Shown piece by piece: positions 11,600 through 21,734 of a stretch of DNA of 64,000 bases; the first letter of the stretch is position 1, and each line of letters opens with the position of its first letter. The DNA lies in contig OU342630.1 in assembly GCA_910589415.1 (NCBI GenBank), forward strand, positions 6,696,001 to 6,760,000. Reading direction: 5' to 3'. The stretch is from Malachius bipustulatus. Lineage: Eukaryota; Arthropoda; Insecta; Coleoptera; Melyridae. Position numbers and translations under genes: made by a program. Under the pieces are notes generated by a model. That model was not told where the DNA came from and ran no database searches. It saw only the letters and a list, made by a program, of their open reading frames with translations.

Positions 11600-11867
11600 A
11601 CTAAGTTACGTACCTACTCTATACTATCAGAATTAATTTCCCGACTTTCAGTCTCTAGGTATCGTTTGAATGTAACAGTAATTAAATACGAAAGGCAACA
11701 ATCTTACCAAGATAACGGCTCACTATCACACCGACCGATACGACGCGATGTTTTCACTGTAAGTGCTCCGCTAAGACTGATGACTTCTACAGGTGTCTCG
11801 TCAATTAAAAAAAAGTCCATGAGGGACAGTTTCTGATCGCAGTGTTCAATCTAGGGGACTGAAATTT

Positions 11868-13287
11868 TTGTGGGAGTAAGATATTCACAAAGAGTGGTCT
11901 GGTATTGCAATTGAGCAAAATCGGTTGAGCCGTTCCAGAATGGCGGCCTTTATAATTTTAGGAAAAAGGGCTATTTTTTGAACTCTGTATAAATAAGCAA
12001 GATAGACAAAAAACCTTTTTATCCAAATTAAGAAAATTATTTGAAATTTGCGTTAATGCAATAAAATGTGCATTATTTTCTTTAATAAGATAGTGGCGTG
12101 GGTATAGGAACAGGTCGAAAATTACTAAATTTCTATATAACCGTTTATGAGCATATTTTTGAAGGAATTGAACTGCAGTTTTTCCAGTAGACAACTATAC
12201 TAATAACCGTTAAGTCTCAAAAAATTCAAGAAGCAATTAACAAAATGACGGAGTTATTCGAATTTTTTCACGTGATGTTTATTTCTCTAAGGTTTCAAAT
12301 TTTCGGTTTTCAAAACTCCCCCGCGTAACTTTTTTCGAATTTATGAAAGGTAGTGTTAGCAACTTTTATTTCCAATTCCCAATTGGGGTTAGCAGAAGCA
12401 AGCATATCTCCATTGGTGGGTAGTCTCGAACCGAGCGCGGTGAACGGCTGGGGGATGAGAAAATGTAGGTGCGCTGGTGCTGGTGTTAGATCCGGTAGAC
12501 GAGTCTAAATTTTGGAAGGGTACGCAACGCATCGCTGAGCTTTTCATCCTCTGTATACAGGGCGTCCCGTATCGTTATGTTCCATAGAGATTTATTTTCT
12601 ATCTCTATGTTATGTTCACATCTTGTGAGCATATAGTAGGCTTATTTCTCCTAAAAACCCCAAAAGTGTGTGACGAACTCCGGCTTCTTGGGAACTTTAC
12701 GGTTACGGTCACGTCGATGTTACCACGGGTTACTCGGGCGTCAGATTTTTTCTGGAGGTGTGCTCCCCCGGGGAATTCTTCTCGCTAATTTTATTTCCAA
12801 TTACCTGAGGTCACATGGATTGATACGTTTATCGTATCTAGGGTCCTAGGGACCTAGTCTATGTCCCTAGGGCAGCTCAATGGAGAAGAGAGGAAAGCCA
12901 GGGTTCAGTTGAAGTTATCGCCGGTGAAATGGTTTTCCGGAGAGCGGTCTTTAGGCGCCGCCTCGAAAAGTACCGGCCTCCCCTTAAAAGAGCGAAGCTG
13001 TAAGCGAGTTGATGCGGGATCGGTGCTGGTGCTGGTGGCGGCAGGTTGCTGTACGGGGGTAATCGCCGGTCTCAGCTTCCCAGTCATAGGGGAAACCGCT
13101 TTGACTGCTTTTTCTACGTCTAGAAGTACTAGCGGACCTTTTTATGACCTTCGAGGGTGGCGATGGGCGTCGGCAGTGATCGGGAAGCGGGTATGAACAG
13201 GCTAGGATGTCTGCGGAAGACTACGTAAATTAAATCGGGCACCTACCTCGATATCGGTTGACTGGCGGCTACGAAACACACGACGGG
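11868..13287. other. Gene-free stretch with older repeat fragments
   Basis: AT-rich until about 12360, then noticeably GC-richer to 13287. A segment at about 12545-12680 (ACAGGGCGTCCCGTATCGTT) is an inverted, diverged copy of 45110-45256. The GC-rich part could be the remains of an old LTR, because the sequence resuming at 23857 contains a block also found at 44256-44340. A 111-codon frame at 12861-13196 has no recognised domain and I do not call it a gene. Confidence 0.4.
12545..12680 (-). repeat. Diverged repeat end with ACAGGGYGTCCCGTATCGTTATG motif
   Basis: This shares an end motif and further scattered identity (TAGTAGGCTTA, then CCAAAAGTG) with the reverse complement of 45130-45256. 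It looks like one end of a dispersed DNA element. No partner end was found here. Confidence 0.55.
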
Positions 13288-13778
13288 TGTTGTCTACAAA
13301 CGTTGGTTATAGTGGACTGTATTTTATTTATTTTGAAAAATTGTAAAATTGTGTGAAATTATGCTGTATACCAAAAAAACGAACGCACATTGAAGAGGCA
13401 CTCACCTTTTGCCGTTGTTGGTCCCGTCGTTGAGAGCTCTCAAAGGTTGTTCGGTTGTTTTCGGGAAGCAGGATCACAAATATCACAAATGTTAGAGAAA
13501 ATGTAATTTTACACGATTGTTTAGAATGGCTGAATGGGCCGTATCACGTTTTCTGGTCGTCGCTTCTCTTGACTCGCCCGCGTATCTTCTTGTATTGCTT
13601 GACCAGGGAGTGGGGCGGGTTTGTGCACACAGCAATATGCGTTTTTCCGCGAAAATAATTAAATTTAAATAAAAAGATATCAACCTAGCAACCAGTCATA
13701 CGAAGTGCCAATAAAATTACAAACAAATAAAACTAATTGAAAAGGAGTTGGAGTTGGCACGTGATCCAGTCCCCAACA
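13288..13778 (-). repeat. BEL/Pao 3' LTR
   Basis: 491 bp, TG...CA ended, identical by eye to the 5' LTR except one G/C difference near 13365. The adjacent 13779-13789 reads GGTGGGTGGAA on the minus strand, a good polypurine tract for plus-strand priming. Confidence 0.92.
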
Positions 13779-13789
13779 TTCCACCCACC
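13779..13789 (-). promoter_or_regulatory. BEL/Pao polypurine tract
   Basis: The minus strand reads GGTGGGTGGAA immediately upstream of the 3' LTR, where plus-strand DNA synthesis is primed in LTR retrotransposons. Confidence 0.6.
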
Positions 13790-13941
13790 AAAAACGCCTT
13801 GGTTTTTCCCAACTATACACATATGCACGTGAGATGCATGAAAAAATTAACAAAAAAAATTCGAAAATTACCTAAAATTAAAATTAAAAAAAAAAGAAAT
13901 TATTGTCCCGGCAGTGGACAAATTTTTACCACAGGACGTTG

Positions 13942-14605
13942 TTAAATCCCTTTTTGGGTTTTTAACGAGACGACGCGCACTACCCCGTCTTCTCCTGGAT
14001 GCAGCTTGACCACACGTCCGAGAGCCCACTCGAGTGGAGGCTTTAGCTCATCTTTGATGAGGACAAGCATATCAAGTTTGATATTGGGATAGGGCGTGGT
14101 CCACTTGACCCGCTGTTGCAGGGTGTGCAAGTATTCTTGACTCCAACGCTTCCAAAAACTGACGTGCATTCGCTGCAAAAGCTGCCAGCGGCTTAGCCTA
14201 TTTAGGGTTAAATGTTCAAGATTAGGTTCTGGGAAACTGCTAAGTGGTTCTAGGGTAAGGAAATGTCCTGGTGTTAAAGGACTTAGATCGTTCGGATCTT
14301 CACTGATGGAAGAAAGAGGACGTGAGTTTAAAAGAGACTCAATTTGCGCAAGCAAAGTATAAAATTCTTCATAGGTCCCGAGTTGTTGACCGACGACGCG
14401 ATAAAGATGGGTCTTGACAGACTTCATTCCAGCTTCGCTCAAACCATTGAAATGTGGCGCCCCTGGCGGGTTAAAGTGCCAATTGATTCCCAGATCAACA
14501 GCTGCCGCATTAGAAAAAATTTGAAGTTGGTTGTAAGCGCCTTTGAAGTTAGTGCCTTGATCAGAATAAATATCAGAAACTCTGCCTCGACGAGAGATGA
14601 ACCGA
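13942..14605 (-). pseudogene. BEL/Pao integrase, C-terminal part (cut off by insertion)
   Basis: From the junction at 14605 the minus strand reads the integrase core again: SDQGTNFKG (second catalytic Asp), then EAGMKSVK (catalytic Glu). A C-terminal segment ending in LGRVVKLHPGEDG is typical of the Pao integrase tail domain. The stop is at 13942. The frame is open upstream through inserted sequence (to 15072), but those residues come from the antisense of the LOA-like insert. The N-terminal part of this integrase is at 16019-16921. Confidence 0.88.
14535..14605 (+). repeat. 71-bp target-site duplication, left copy
   Basis: Matches 15997-16067 with a single G/A difference (14559 versus 16021). 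It is a piece of the BEL/Pao integrase coding region (minus strand ISRRGRVSDIYSD). The left copy joins the integrase C-terminus. Confidence 0.92.
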
Positions 14606-15895
14606 AGAACATGGGGCTGTAACCCACACATTCTGCGCTGGATGTACACCATGCTCGTGAGACCTATCATCACATACGGAGCGGTTGCTTGGTACGAAAG
14701 AACTAAGCTAGTAACAGCAAAGAAAAGGCTTGAGAAGATCCAGAGACTTGCGTGTCTCTGCATCACAGGAGCAATGAGAACCTGCCCAACCGCTGCGTTG
14801 GAAGTAATCCTGGATCTGACACCACTACATTTGGTGATAGAAAGAAGAGCTGGAGAAGCTCTACTTAGGATGTCAAAAGTAGGAATCAGGAGTGTACGGC
14901 GAGCCACTGAGGATCGACCCTTGGGTGGCTGTGAGGGGCTCCTAACACTACCAAAAGACAGAACTGTTAAGCAATTCAGTTTCGAGAGAAACTTCATCAC
15001 GAAACTGTCTACGAAAGAGGAATGGAACAACTCCAACTGCACTCTCAAAGAAGGTACGATCAAATGGTACACAGACGGCTCTAAAACCGTCGAGGGAACC
15101 GGGGCAGGAATCTATGGGCCACGCACCATGTACTCCAAACCAATGGGAAAATCCCCAACCATACTTCAAGCGGAATTACACGCAATAGAAGTATGCACCC
15201 AAATAAACCTCGACAGAAACTACAAAAACAAAGAAATAGAAATATTGACGGATAGTCAAGCAGCCATAAAAACGCTGAGCTCTCCGATCATCAGCTCCAA
15301 AATGGCTTGGGAATGCCTAGGAAAACTTAACGAATTAGGCAAGAAAAATAAAATTCACCTCAAGTGGATACCGGGCCATTCCGGAATCGAGGGAAACGAA
15401 CGTGCCCACTCATTGGCAAGAAAAGGAGCATCGACACCCTTCATAGGACCAGAACCATTCTGTGGCTTCGAAGATACTTTCTTCAAGGCAGAACTCCAAA
15501 AGGAAGAAGAAAAACTGAGAGAAACCCATTGGAGGAACCTCTCAGGGTTGAGACAAGCCAAAGAACTTCTCGGGAATTTTAACCAAGAAAGGTCGAAGAT
15601 ACTCTTCAACCTCAACAAAGAAAGTCTCAGAACACTGACGGGATTCCTAACGGGACATTGTAAGCTCAAGGAACACCTGAGGAAGTTAGGCATAGAAAAG
15701 AATGGCGTCTGCAGATTCTGCGGGAAAGGAGACGAGACACCACGTCACCTACTGCTCAACTGCGATGCGTTAGAACTCAAAAGAAGTAATGTTCTGGGCC
15801 ACCACCAGTTAGAGGCCGGGAACTTACCCGACCTTGATCCTCTCAAAATCCTGAAGTTTCTCAAGGAAACGGACCTGGAGAGGGTGCTTCACTAA
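14606..15895 (+). CDS. LOA-like ORF2 C-terminal fragment: RT thumb and intact RNase H
   Basis: An open frame of about 430 codons reaches the natural stop at 15895. The apparent start at 14597 lies in the target duplication, so it is not a true initiation site. The first part matches the end of the RT (LVRPIITYGAVAWY). RNase H follows, with YTDGSK at about 15069, QAELHAIE, LTDSQAAI at about 15247 and WIPGHSG at about 15366. It finishes with CRFCGKGDETPRHLLLNC, a zinc-knuckle-like motif. All RNase H acidic positions seem present. Unbroken coding in a truncated copy indicates recent insertion. It has no RT core and cannot mobilise itself. Confidence 0.85.
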   Translation, partial: RTWGCNPHILRWMYTMLVRPIITYGAVAWYERTKLVTAKKRLEKIQRLACLCITGAMRTCPTAALEVILDLTPLHLVIERRAGEALLRMSKVGIRSVRRATEDRPLGGCEGLLTLPKDRTVKQFSFERNFITKLSTKEEWNNSNCTLKEGTIKWYTDGSKTVEGTGAGIYGPRTMYSKPMGKSPTILQAELHAIEVCTQINLDRNYKNKEIEILTDSQAAIKTLSSPIISSKMAWECLGKLNELGKKNKIHLKWIPGHSGIEGNERAHSLARKGASTPFIGPEPFCGFEDTFFKAELQKEEEKLRETHWRNLSGLRQAKELLGNFNQERSKILFNLNKESLRTLTGFLTGHCKLKEHLRKLGIEKNGVCRFCGKGDETPRHLLLNCDALELKRSNVLGHHQLEAGNLPDLDPLKILKFLKETDLERVLH

Positions 15896-15996
15896 AGGGA
15901 TTCCACACCAGGCGAAGCACAGTAGAGGGGATACAATAGATCTTTTTAGGTCGCAGTAACTAGGTCACCCTCAATGTCAAATACAAATACAAATAC
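14606..15996 (+). mobile_element. 5'-truncated LOA-like non-LTR insertion in the BEL/Pao integrase
   Basis: This 1,391-bp insert lies opposite to the host element. The 71 bp before it (14535-14605) are repeated after it (15997-16067) with one mismatch, giving an unusually long target-site duplication. The insert ends in a short ATACAA-type tail, as expected for target-primed insertion, and starts inside the RT thumb. It is therefore strongly 5'-truncated. Confidence 0.9.
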
Positions 15997-16067
15997 AAGC
16001 GCCTTTGAAGTTAGTGCCTTAATCAGAATAAATATCAGAAACTCTGCCTCGACGAGAGATGAACCGA
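15997..16067 (+). repeat. 71-bp target-site duplication, right copy
   Basis: Second copy of 14535-14605. Its mismatch creates the stop at 16019 in the integrase frame, because the minus strand reads TAA where the left copy reads CAA. Confidence 0.9.
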
Positions 16068-18058
16068 CGAAAACTCGCGAGAAATGCGTCGGAGGTCAGA
16101 TCCGATGATAATTCTAGATGGAGGGCTTTCGTAGCACAACATACGAAAAGACAAATATAGTATTTCGACGTCTTCGCACCTCGATGTTTTCCCATTGTGA
16201 TTGTGAATGGCCCAGCATAATCTAGGGACACTTGCGAAAATGCCTTGACTTGATTGATTCTGACTCTAGGTAGATCAGCCATAACGGGGAAATACGATTG
16301 AGGTCGACATTTAAAACACTTATGGCATTTAGAAAGACAACTGTAAATCGAGCTACGTGGGGAAATTATCCAAAAGTTTTGCAAGATCAAGTTGTGTAGA
16401 GATTTAAGACCAGGATGAAAGTTTTCCTTGTGGACTTGTTCTATGATAAGAAACGTGAATTTATGCTTTTTTGGTAATAAAACGGGATGTTTAGCATCCA
16501 ATGAAATGGATGAGTGTCTTAACCTTCCACCCACCCTGAGAATACCTGCTTCGTCAATGAAAGGTGCTAATTTTCTGAAAGGTTTAGGAAGCGAACTCTT
16601 TTTCTGGCAGGAATCTACAATATCTGAGAAGCACTCTGTTTGTACCTGCCTTATAATTAGCTGTAAAGCTCGATGATTTTCGGCGTAGGTCGGAGCAGGA
16701 GTATCGGGCTTCTTCTGTCTGCGGAGGCGCGGGCAAAGACGTAAGACATAAGCTAGAATTCGCTGAATTTTCCGTAGGGATGAGAATTTGGCGAGTAAAT
16801 TCGGAATAACTCCTGAAGAGATTTCCACTGCAGCGTGCAAAGCTAAAGTTTTTTCTTCTTGCGAAGCTTCAGGGAATTTTTCCAATAGAATCGATGGCTG
16901 CTCAGGCCAGTCTGTAGGTTGCTTTTAAAGGAAATCTGGACCTTGCCACCAGAGTTTGTGTTCTATCAAAGGTCTAGGACTCAGACCTCTCGAAACACAG
17001 TCAGCAGGGTTGTCTTTTGTGGGAACATACTTCCATGACAATGGAGGAACTATTTCCTGAATATGAGCGACTCGGTTAGCTATGAACGTTTTCCAGCGGT
17101 GTGGAGAGGCTGAGAGCCAAGCTAAAGTTACTTGTGAGTCGAACCACGCATAGACAGAATCGAATGTAAATTTTTGAGAATAGGCTTTTTTGACAAAAGT
17201 AATTAAGTCCGACAGAAGATAGGCAGCACAAAGTTCTAGTCGAGGTAAGGATATAATTTTAAGAGGAGCGACTCGAGATTTTCCCGTGATCAGGATCAAT
17301 TTGATTTGCCCGCTAGACGTAATAACACGGAAGTAGATCACTGCCCCATAACCTTTGGTACTGGCGTCACAGAAACCGTGAATCTCTAAACGCGAGATCA
17401 ACTCTGAAACTATCAGCCTTGGTAGTTGAACTTTGGCTACTTCTGGAAGTTCCAGTCTGAAACGATTCCATTCCTGTACAATAATATCTGGAGGTGGGTC
17501 ATCCCAACCAGTCTTTGAACGCCAAAGCTGTTGTAACATGTGCTTTGCAAGAAAAATCATGGGAGTTAAGAAGCCTAAGGGATCGAAGATCCGTGCTATT
17601 TGAGATAGCACGCTACGTTTCGTGCAGTCCGATTCGATGGGAGTGACAGAATACGAGAAAGTATCCGAGTTAGGATTCCATTGAAGTCCAAGAACTTTTA
17701 TAAAACTAGGCAGTTCTGTATCAAAACTTAGAGGCATTTGAGAGTATTCGGAAGGGACTGCGGAGAGAATCGCGGGATGATTGCTCGCCCATTTCCGTAA
17801 CTCGAAACCGCCTTTTTTCAAGAGAGCGATTAATTCTGACTGAAGATGAAGTGCTGCCCCTACAGAATCTGCCCCGGTTACACAATCATCCATATAGACT
17901 GAATTTTGTAAAACCTCTGAAGCTAAAGGGTGATTATCCTGTTCGACAACTGCTAGTTCTTTGAGAGTTCTGAGGGCAAGATAAGGAGCGGAAGAGACTC
18001 CGAAAGTCACAGTCTTAAGTTCTATTCTTTGACTTCCTCCGTGGTAGAGAAACGCCAA
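16019..18058 (-). pseudogene. BEL/Pao RT C-terminus, RNase H and integrase N-terminus
   Basis: From 18058 the frame carries the rest of the RT with YMDD at about 17892, then Pao RNase H-type sequence (IHGFCDAST at about 17375) and the connection region to 16925. An in-frame TAA (16925-16927) interrupts it. The same phase resumes as the integrase: HKENFHPGLKSLH with KCHKCFKC (HHCC zinc finger, about 16300-16430) and DYAGPF (first catalytic Asp, about 16215). It then ends at 16019 in the duplicated target. The previous frame (20349-18022) stops at 18022 in another phase, so a frame break lies near 18025-18055 within the RT, before YMDD. Confidence 0.88.
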
Positions 18059-20349
18059 AGAAATCTCTGATATTTACGGTGTTCAGGTTTAATTAGTATT
18101 TGACAGTACATTTGTCTTATGTCGCATATAAATACAATAGGAAAAGTTCGGAATTGTAATAGAATGGTAGGCAAATCATGTTGAAGTTTGGGCCCTGAAA
18201 AGAGCGTATCGTTGAGGCTTAGGCCCTTCGATCCCCTTGCACCGGCGTTAAAAACGACTCGAATTTTGGTGGAGACGCTGTCAGGCTTTAATACACAGTG
18301 GTGAGGGAGATAAAAGGCCGATGAAGCTTTATACTCGGAACGTGGAACTTCGGAAATGTAATTCTTTTGCAAATATTCTTTAAAGAAATCTGAATAAGCG
18401 ATGTGCAGATCAGGATTTTTGTAAAGACGAGCTTCAAGGGATAGTAATCGCCGTAGGGCTTGGTTGTACGAATCTCCGAAATCAAGTTCATTTTGCCTGA
18501 AAGGAAGTGGAACCACAAATCTTCCAGAGATATCCCGAGAGACTGAGTCTTTGTATAATGTTTCACATTTAATATCATCTTGAGATAAGATCGCATTCGT
18601 TGTAGGCGGGTGTTCAATTTCCCAAAATTTTTGAAGAGTAATATCTATTTGAGGCTCCAGTACAGTGGCACAACTAAGAAGCGAGGTAGTTTGCGATGAG
18701 CATTCCGTGAGGCCCTGAAGAATCCAACCGAAAACGGTTTCTATGGCTGCCGGTTCCCCAACTTTACCAAAAATGCGTCCTGAACCCAGCATGAAAGGAA
18801 CTAATTCCGCACTGAGCAAAATATCTACTGGACCAGGAGTCTGAAATTTGTCATGAGCTAAGGGTAAGTTTTCAATGTGAGACCAATTTTGTGAATTAAG
18901 GTAGACTCTTGGCTGATCTGAACAAATTCTAGGCAAAATGATTGCTTCAAAGGTAAAGGTAGGATCTCTTTTACCACGCGGTTTAATGAAACATTGAGTA
19001 CTGCCAAGGTTAGAAGTGGAGATCAAATTATTTATCCCTTCAATCGGTATTGAAGAATGTCGACCAGGCAAACCTAAACGATTCACGCAGCATTCGGAAA
19101 TGAAATTCGCCATGCTGGCTGTGTTGAAAAGAACACGTACCTTTTGGAACCTTCCCCATACATCCCGAATTTCAACTTCTGCTGTTGATAGCAGAACCGT
19201 CGAATATTTCCTGAAAGTAGGGCTAAAAGAAGTAGAAAGAAGAGATGAGGCTGGATGATCATTTGAATTAGGTAGAGGATTTGGTAGAGGCATGCTGCTT
19301 GCCGTATTTAATTGTAGTGCCGTATTTGTCTGAAGGGAATTGGAAGCGTGTGGAGCGAACTCCCTTTTATTTAAATTCAAATGTAATAAAGTGTGATGCA
19401 AATATTGACAAATTCTACATGTTGTAGAAGATGGACACTGACGCACTGAATGTGACGAACGCAAACAATTGCCACATAAAGAGTGCTGTCTTACAAAAGC
19501 TAGTCTGTCTTGTGGAGTTTTTGCTAAAAAGATTTGACATCTATGAAGTGCATGTGAAGACGGACAAAGTAAACATTTTGAATTCTGAAGACGGTTATTT
19601 GACGTTGAGGGTTGTTGATTGTCAACCGAATTTAGAAATGCTGAAGGCATGGATCGTTGCTTATTATTCGAAAACGTCCGGTTTTCTAAGTTTTCTGAAA
19701 AACCAGAACGCTTAGTTTTGTTGACTGGTGAGCTCGGCATCATCCACTGGACAGATTCTAAGGCCTTGCACTTGTTGCTCAAAAATGTGGTAAGTATTTT
19801 GTACGTAGGCATCTCTGTGGTGCTATTTTCAATCTCAAACTCGGTGCGAGTTTTGTGATCTAACTTCTGCAATAACATATTAAAAACTAAAAAATCCCAC
19901 GACTCTGTATTGAACTTCAAGACTTTTAGAGCGGCCAGATTTTCTGAAAATATGTCCAATAAATGACGAAGATCTTTCGATGAAGATCTTTGAAGAGGTG
20001 GAGCAGTGTATATCTCGTTAAAATAAGTAGTGGCTAAAAAACGCTTGTTCTGATATCTAGTCACTAGTGCGTCATATGCAATTTTATAATTATCTTCCGT
20101 CATCGGAATGGCTTTGATCAAATTAAAAGGATCGTCTTTTAAGGACGTCATGAGGTAATGAAATTTTTGTACATTTGCTAGGCTTTTGTTTTCATGAATA
20201 AGGCTGTTGTACAAGTCGAAAAAAGCTGGCCATAGTTTTATGTTACCGTCGAATGTTGGTATGTTAATTTTTGGAAGTTTAACTCCAGAAATGGACGACC
20301 TATTAGGATCATTCACATTTCCCGTCGATACTACTGTATCCAATGACAT
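18022..20349 (-). pseudogene. BEL/Pao gag, protease and RT N-terminus
   Basis: This 775-aa frame covers most of gag (capsid-like, about residues 25-200), a nucleocapsid with CLLC-H-C, CGNC-H-C and CRIC-H-H knuckles (about 260-325), a retropepsin-like domain (about 395-560) and the start of the RT with CDIRQMY (motif A) near 750. In the protease the usual Asp-Thr/Ser-Gly triad reads FNTASMANF at about residue 410. The catalytic Asp is Asn and the Gly is Ala, which should abolish cleavage. The frame ends at 18022, in the RT, by a frame break. Polyproteins of this family are normally one ORF that is cut by the protease in the particle. Confidence 0.88.
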
Positions 20350-20359
20350 TTCATATTTT

Positions 20360-20638
20360 TTAGATTTTATAGCTTAAACATTTATCGGCAGCGGCCCTAG
20401 CTTTGTCTTGATTTGTAAATTCAAGGTTATTTTCGACTAAAGAAATAATTTCGTTATGAAGGGCTTGAAATTCATCATAAATTACGTCGACAAAACCAGC
20501 TCTAGCTAAAAAATTATGTTTGTAAAATTCATCAGCTGTTTGATTTACACTGTATTCGTAAATTTCTTTTAATCTAGTTAATGGTATCTTGCGTTTAAGC
20601 GCAAGCTTGGCAATTGTCTCCTCATTAGGATTAGGCAT
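20360..20638 (-). CDS. BEL/Pao gag N-terminal segment
   Basis: A 92-codon frame starting MPNPNEET and ending LSYKI matches the usual beginning of BEL/Pao gag (helical, with an EYSVNQTADEF stretch). The main gag-pol frame begins 10 nt later, one nucleotide out of phase. In most relatives these are continuous, so a one-base indel or sequence error is the simplest reading. Programmed +1 shifting in the A-rich overlap is possible but less likely. Confidence 0.7.
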   Translation of the reverse strand: MPNPNEETIAKLALKRKIPLTRLKEIYEYSVNQTADEFYKHNFLARAGFVDVIYDEFQALHNEIISLVENNLEFTNQDKARAAADKCLSYKI

Positions 20639-21276
20639 ATTCGTACCTGCTAAATGATTTTTGAGAGAGATAAAAATTAAAGGAATAAAATGTTATTATA
20701 ATAACTGTAATAAATAAATTAATTAGGTACCTATTATAACTTGCTTATCGTTTCGTATAGCTACCTGTTCAAGGCTTTAACAATGATAAATATTCGAGAA
20801 ATAAACACTGTAAAGTAGTAGGTATACCTAAATGTACCTAAACAAGATTATTATTATTTTAGAAATATTATTTAGTTAATAAACTGTGATAATTGACTGA
20901 GCTAGCAGACGAGCGGTCAAGCAGTTGATTTTGAATAATTTAAGATTTTACACTTGTGACGTTACAGTAACGTCGCGACGCTGGAAAGCGACGCCATAAT
21001 TTAAACAAAATATTATTCCCACGAAAAGCAAGAAGAAATCATGTAGGAATTATTAAAGTAGTGAATTATTAAAATTAAAGCAGGTAAATCGGCGACAACA
21101 AGATAAGGGAGGTTTTTTATATTGGTATCAGTGGTTGTTTACAGAAAGTGCCTCTAGGAAGGAACGGAAACAACATTTAATTCAGCGAGAAATATTAAAA
21201 TATTAAATCCAAGCAAATAAATGCGAAGCCGAGGGGAAAACAAGATAAGAAGTTGTTGTTGTTTACGTCCGGTACC

Positions 21277-21285
21277 TATATAAAG
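21277..21285 (+). promoter_or_regulatory. TATA box of the solo LTR
   Basis: TATATAAAG lies 322 bp into the LTR. A start about 25-30 nt downstream would place the hairpin array at the very 5' end of the element RNA. Confidence 0.6.
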
Positions 21286-21327
21286 GGACCGAGATGGAAG
21301 GAACGGTAGCAGATGGCAGCTGGCCTT

Positions 21328-21734
21328 CCTAGAGAACTGATCTAGGATAGCCGCTCCGCCATCTATAGCTCACCCCCTTGCCCAGAGGCCCGAGTACTGA
21401 TCGGGACTTCTCCTAGAGCGAAGAAGAAGAATTGACTCTTCCAAGCTCACACCTTAACCTACCCCAATGCGAAGCCTGGGTACTGACCAGGAGTCAAGTT
21501 GGGATATCACGAGAGAGTAGTATTGATACTTTTTCGTCACCCCTTAAAGCTTATCAGTCTCGAACGTGGACCCAGGTGAAGCGAAGAATTGATTCGCGTC
21601 CCTGGTCTAATTACTCTGAGAAAGCGTCTAATCCCCCCCGTGACTTCCTAGCGCGTCGAAGTATTGACTCGACGAGTTAGCAGGCACGTAGAAGGTCAAC
21701 CTCCGGTTGCGAACAAGAATTGACCGTTACGCAA
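21328..21734 (+). ncRNA. Array of eight hairpins with a constant GWAYTGA loop
   Basis: Eight hairpins follow each other, loops at 21334, 21394, 21429, 21480, 21520, 21586, 21661 and 21717. Loops read GAACTGA, GTACTGA, GAATTGA, GTACTGA, GTATTGA, GAATTGA, GTATTGA, GAATTGA. The closing stems differ but are complementary: CCTAGA/TCTAGG, CCCGA/TCGGG, GAAGA/TCTTC, CCTGG/CCAGG, ACGAGAGAGTA/TACTTTTTCGT (two G-U pairs), GCGAA/TTCGC, CGTCGA/TCGACG and TTGCG-AAC/GTT-CGCAA. Several have an outer second stem (GAGC/GCTC, CCCAA/TTGGG, CCAGG/CCTGG). Hairpins 3 and 7 have an extra A and C flanking the loop. The array lies in the predicted R/U5 region, so it would be transcribed. A role in packaging, dimerisation or translation of element RNA is inferred. 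I recognise no known family. Confidence 0.8.

Larger units (their letters stand above)
6127..11857 (-). mobile_element. I-clade non-LTR retrotransposon, near full length (copy 1)
   Basis: The element runs on the minus strand, with 5' end near 11857 and 3' end near 6127. It has two ORFs: ORF1 with zinc knuckles, and ORF2 with endonuclease, RT and RNase H. This is the I-clade arrangement. A matching 10-mer, ACTGAAATTT, occurs at 6117-6126 and 11858-11867 and is the likely target-site duplication. The resulting length (5,731 bp) agrees with copy 2 at 46338-52039 (5,702 bp). The 3' untranslated regions share a motif, GTGGCTAATGAAC followed by GTTCGAGGCCAA. Ends are inferred and could shift by a few bases. 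Confidence 0.85.

Noticed and set aside
12861..13196. 111-codon frame in GC-rich DNA
   Set aside because: No domain recognised, overlapping frames on the other strand, and the surrounding sequence looks like old repeat.
13455..13683. Frames repeated at 13455-13683 and 22734-22962
   Set aside because: They are duplicated because they lie in the two BEL/Pao LTRs, and are not genes.
14606..15072. N-terminal extension of the integrase frame on the minus strand
   Set aside because: Residues upstream of 14605 are antisense of the inserted non-LTR element.
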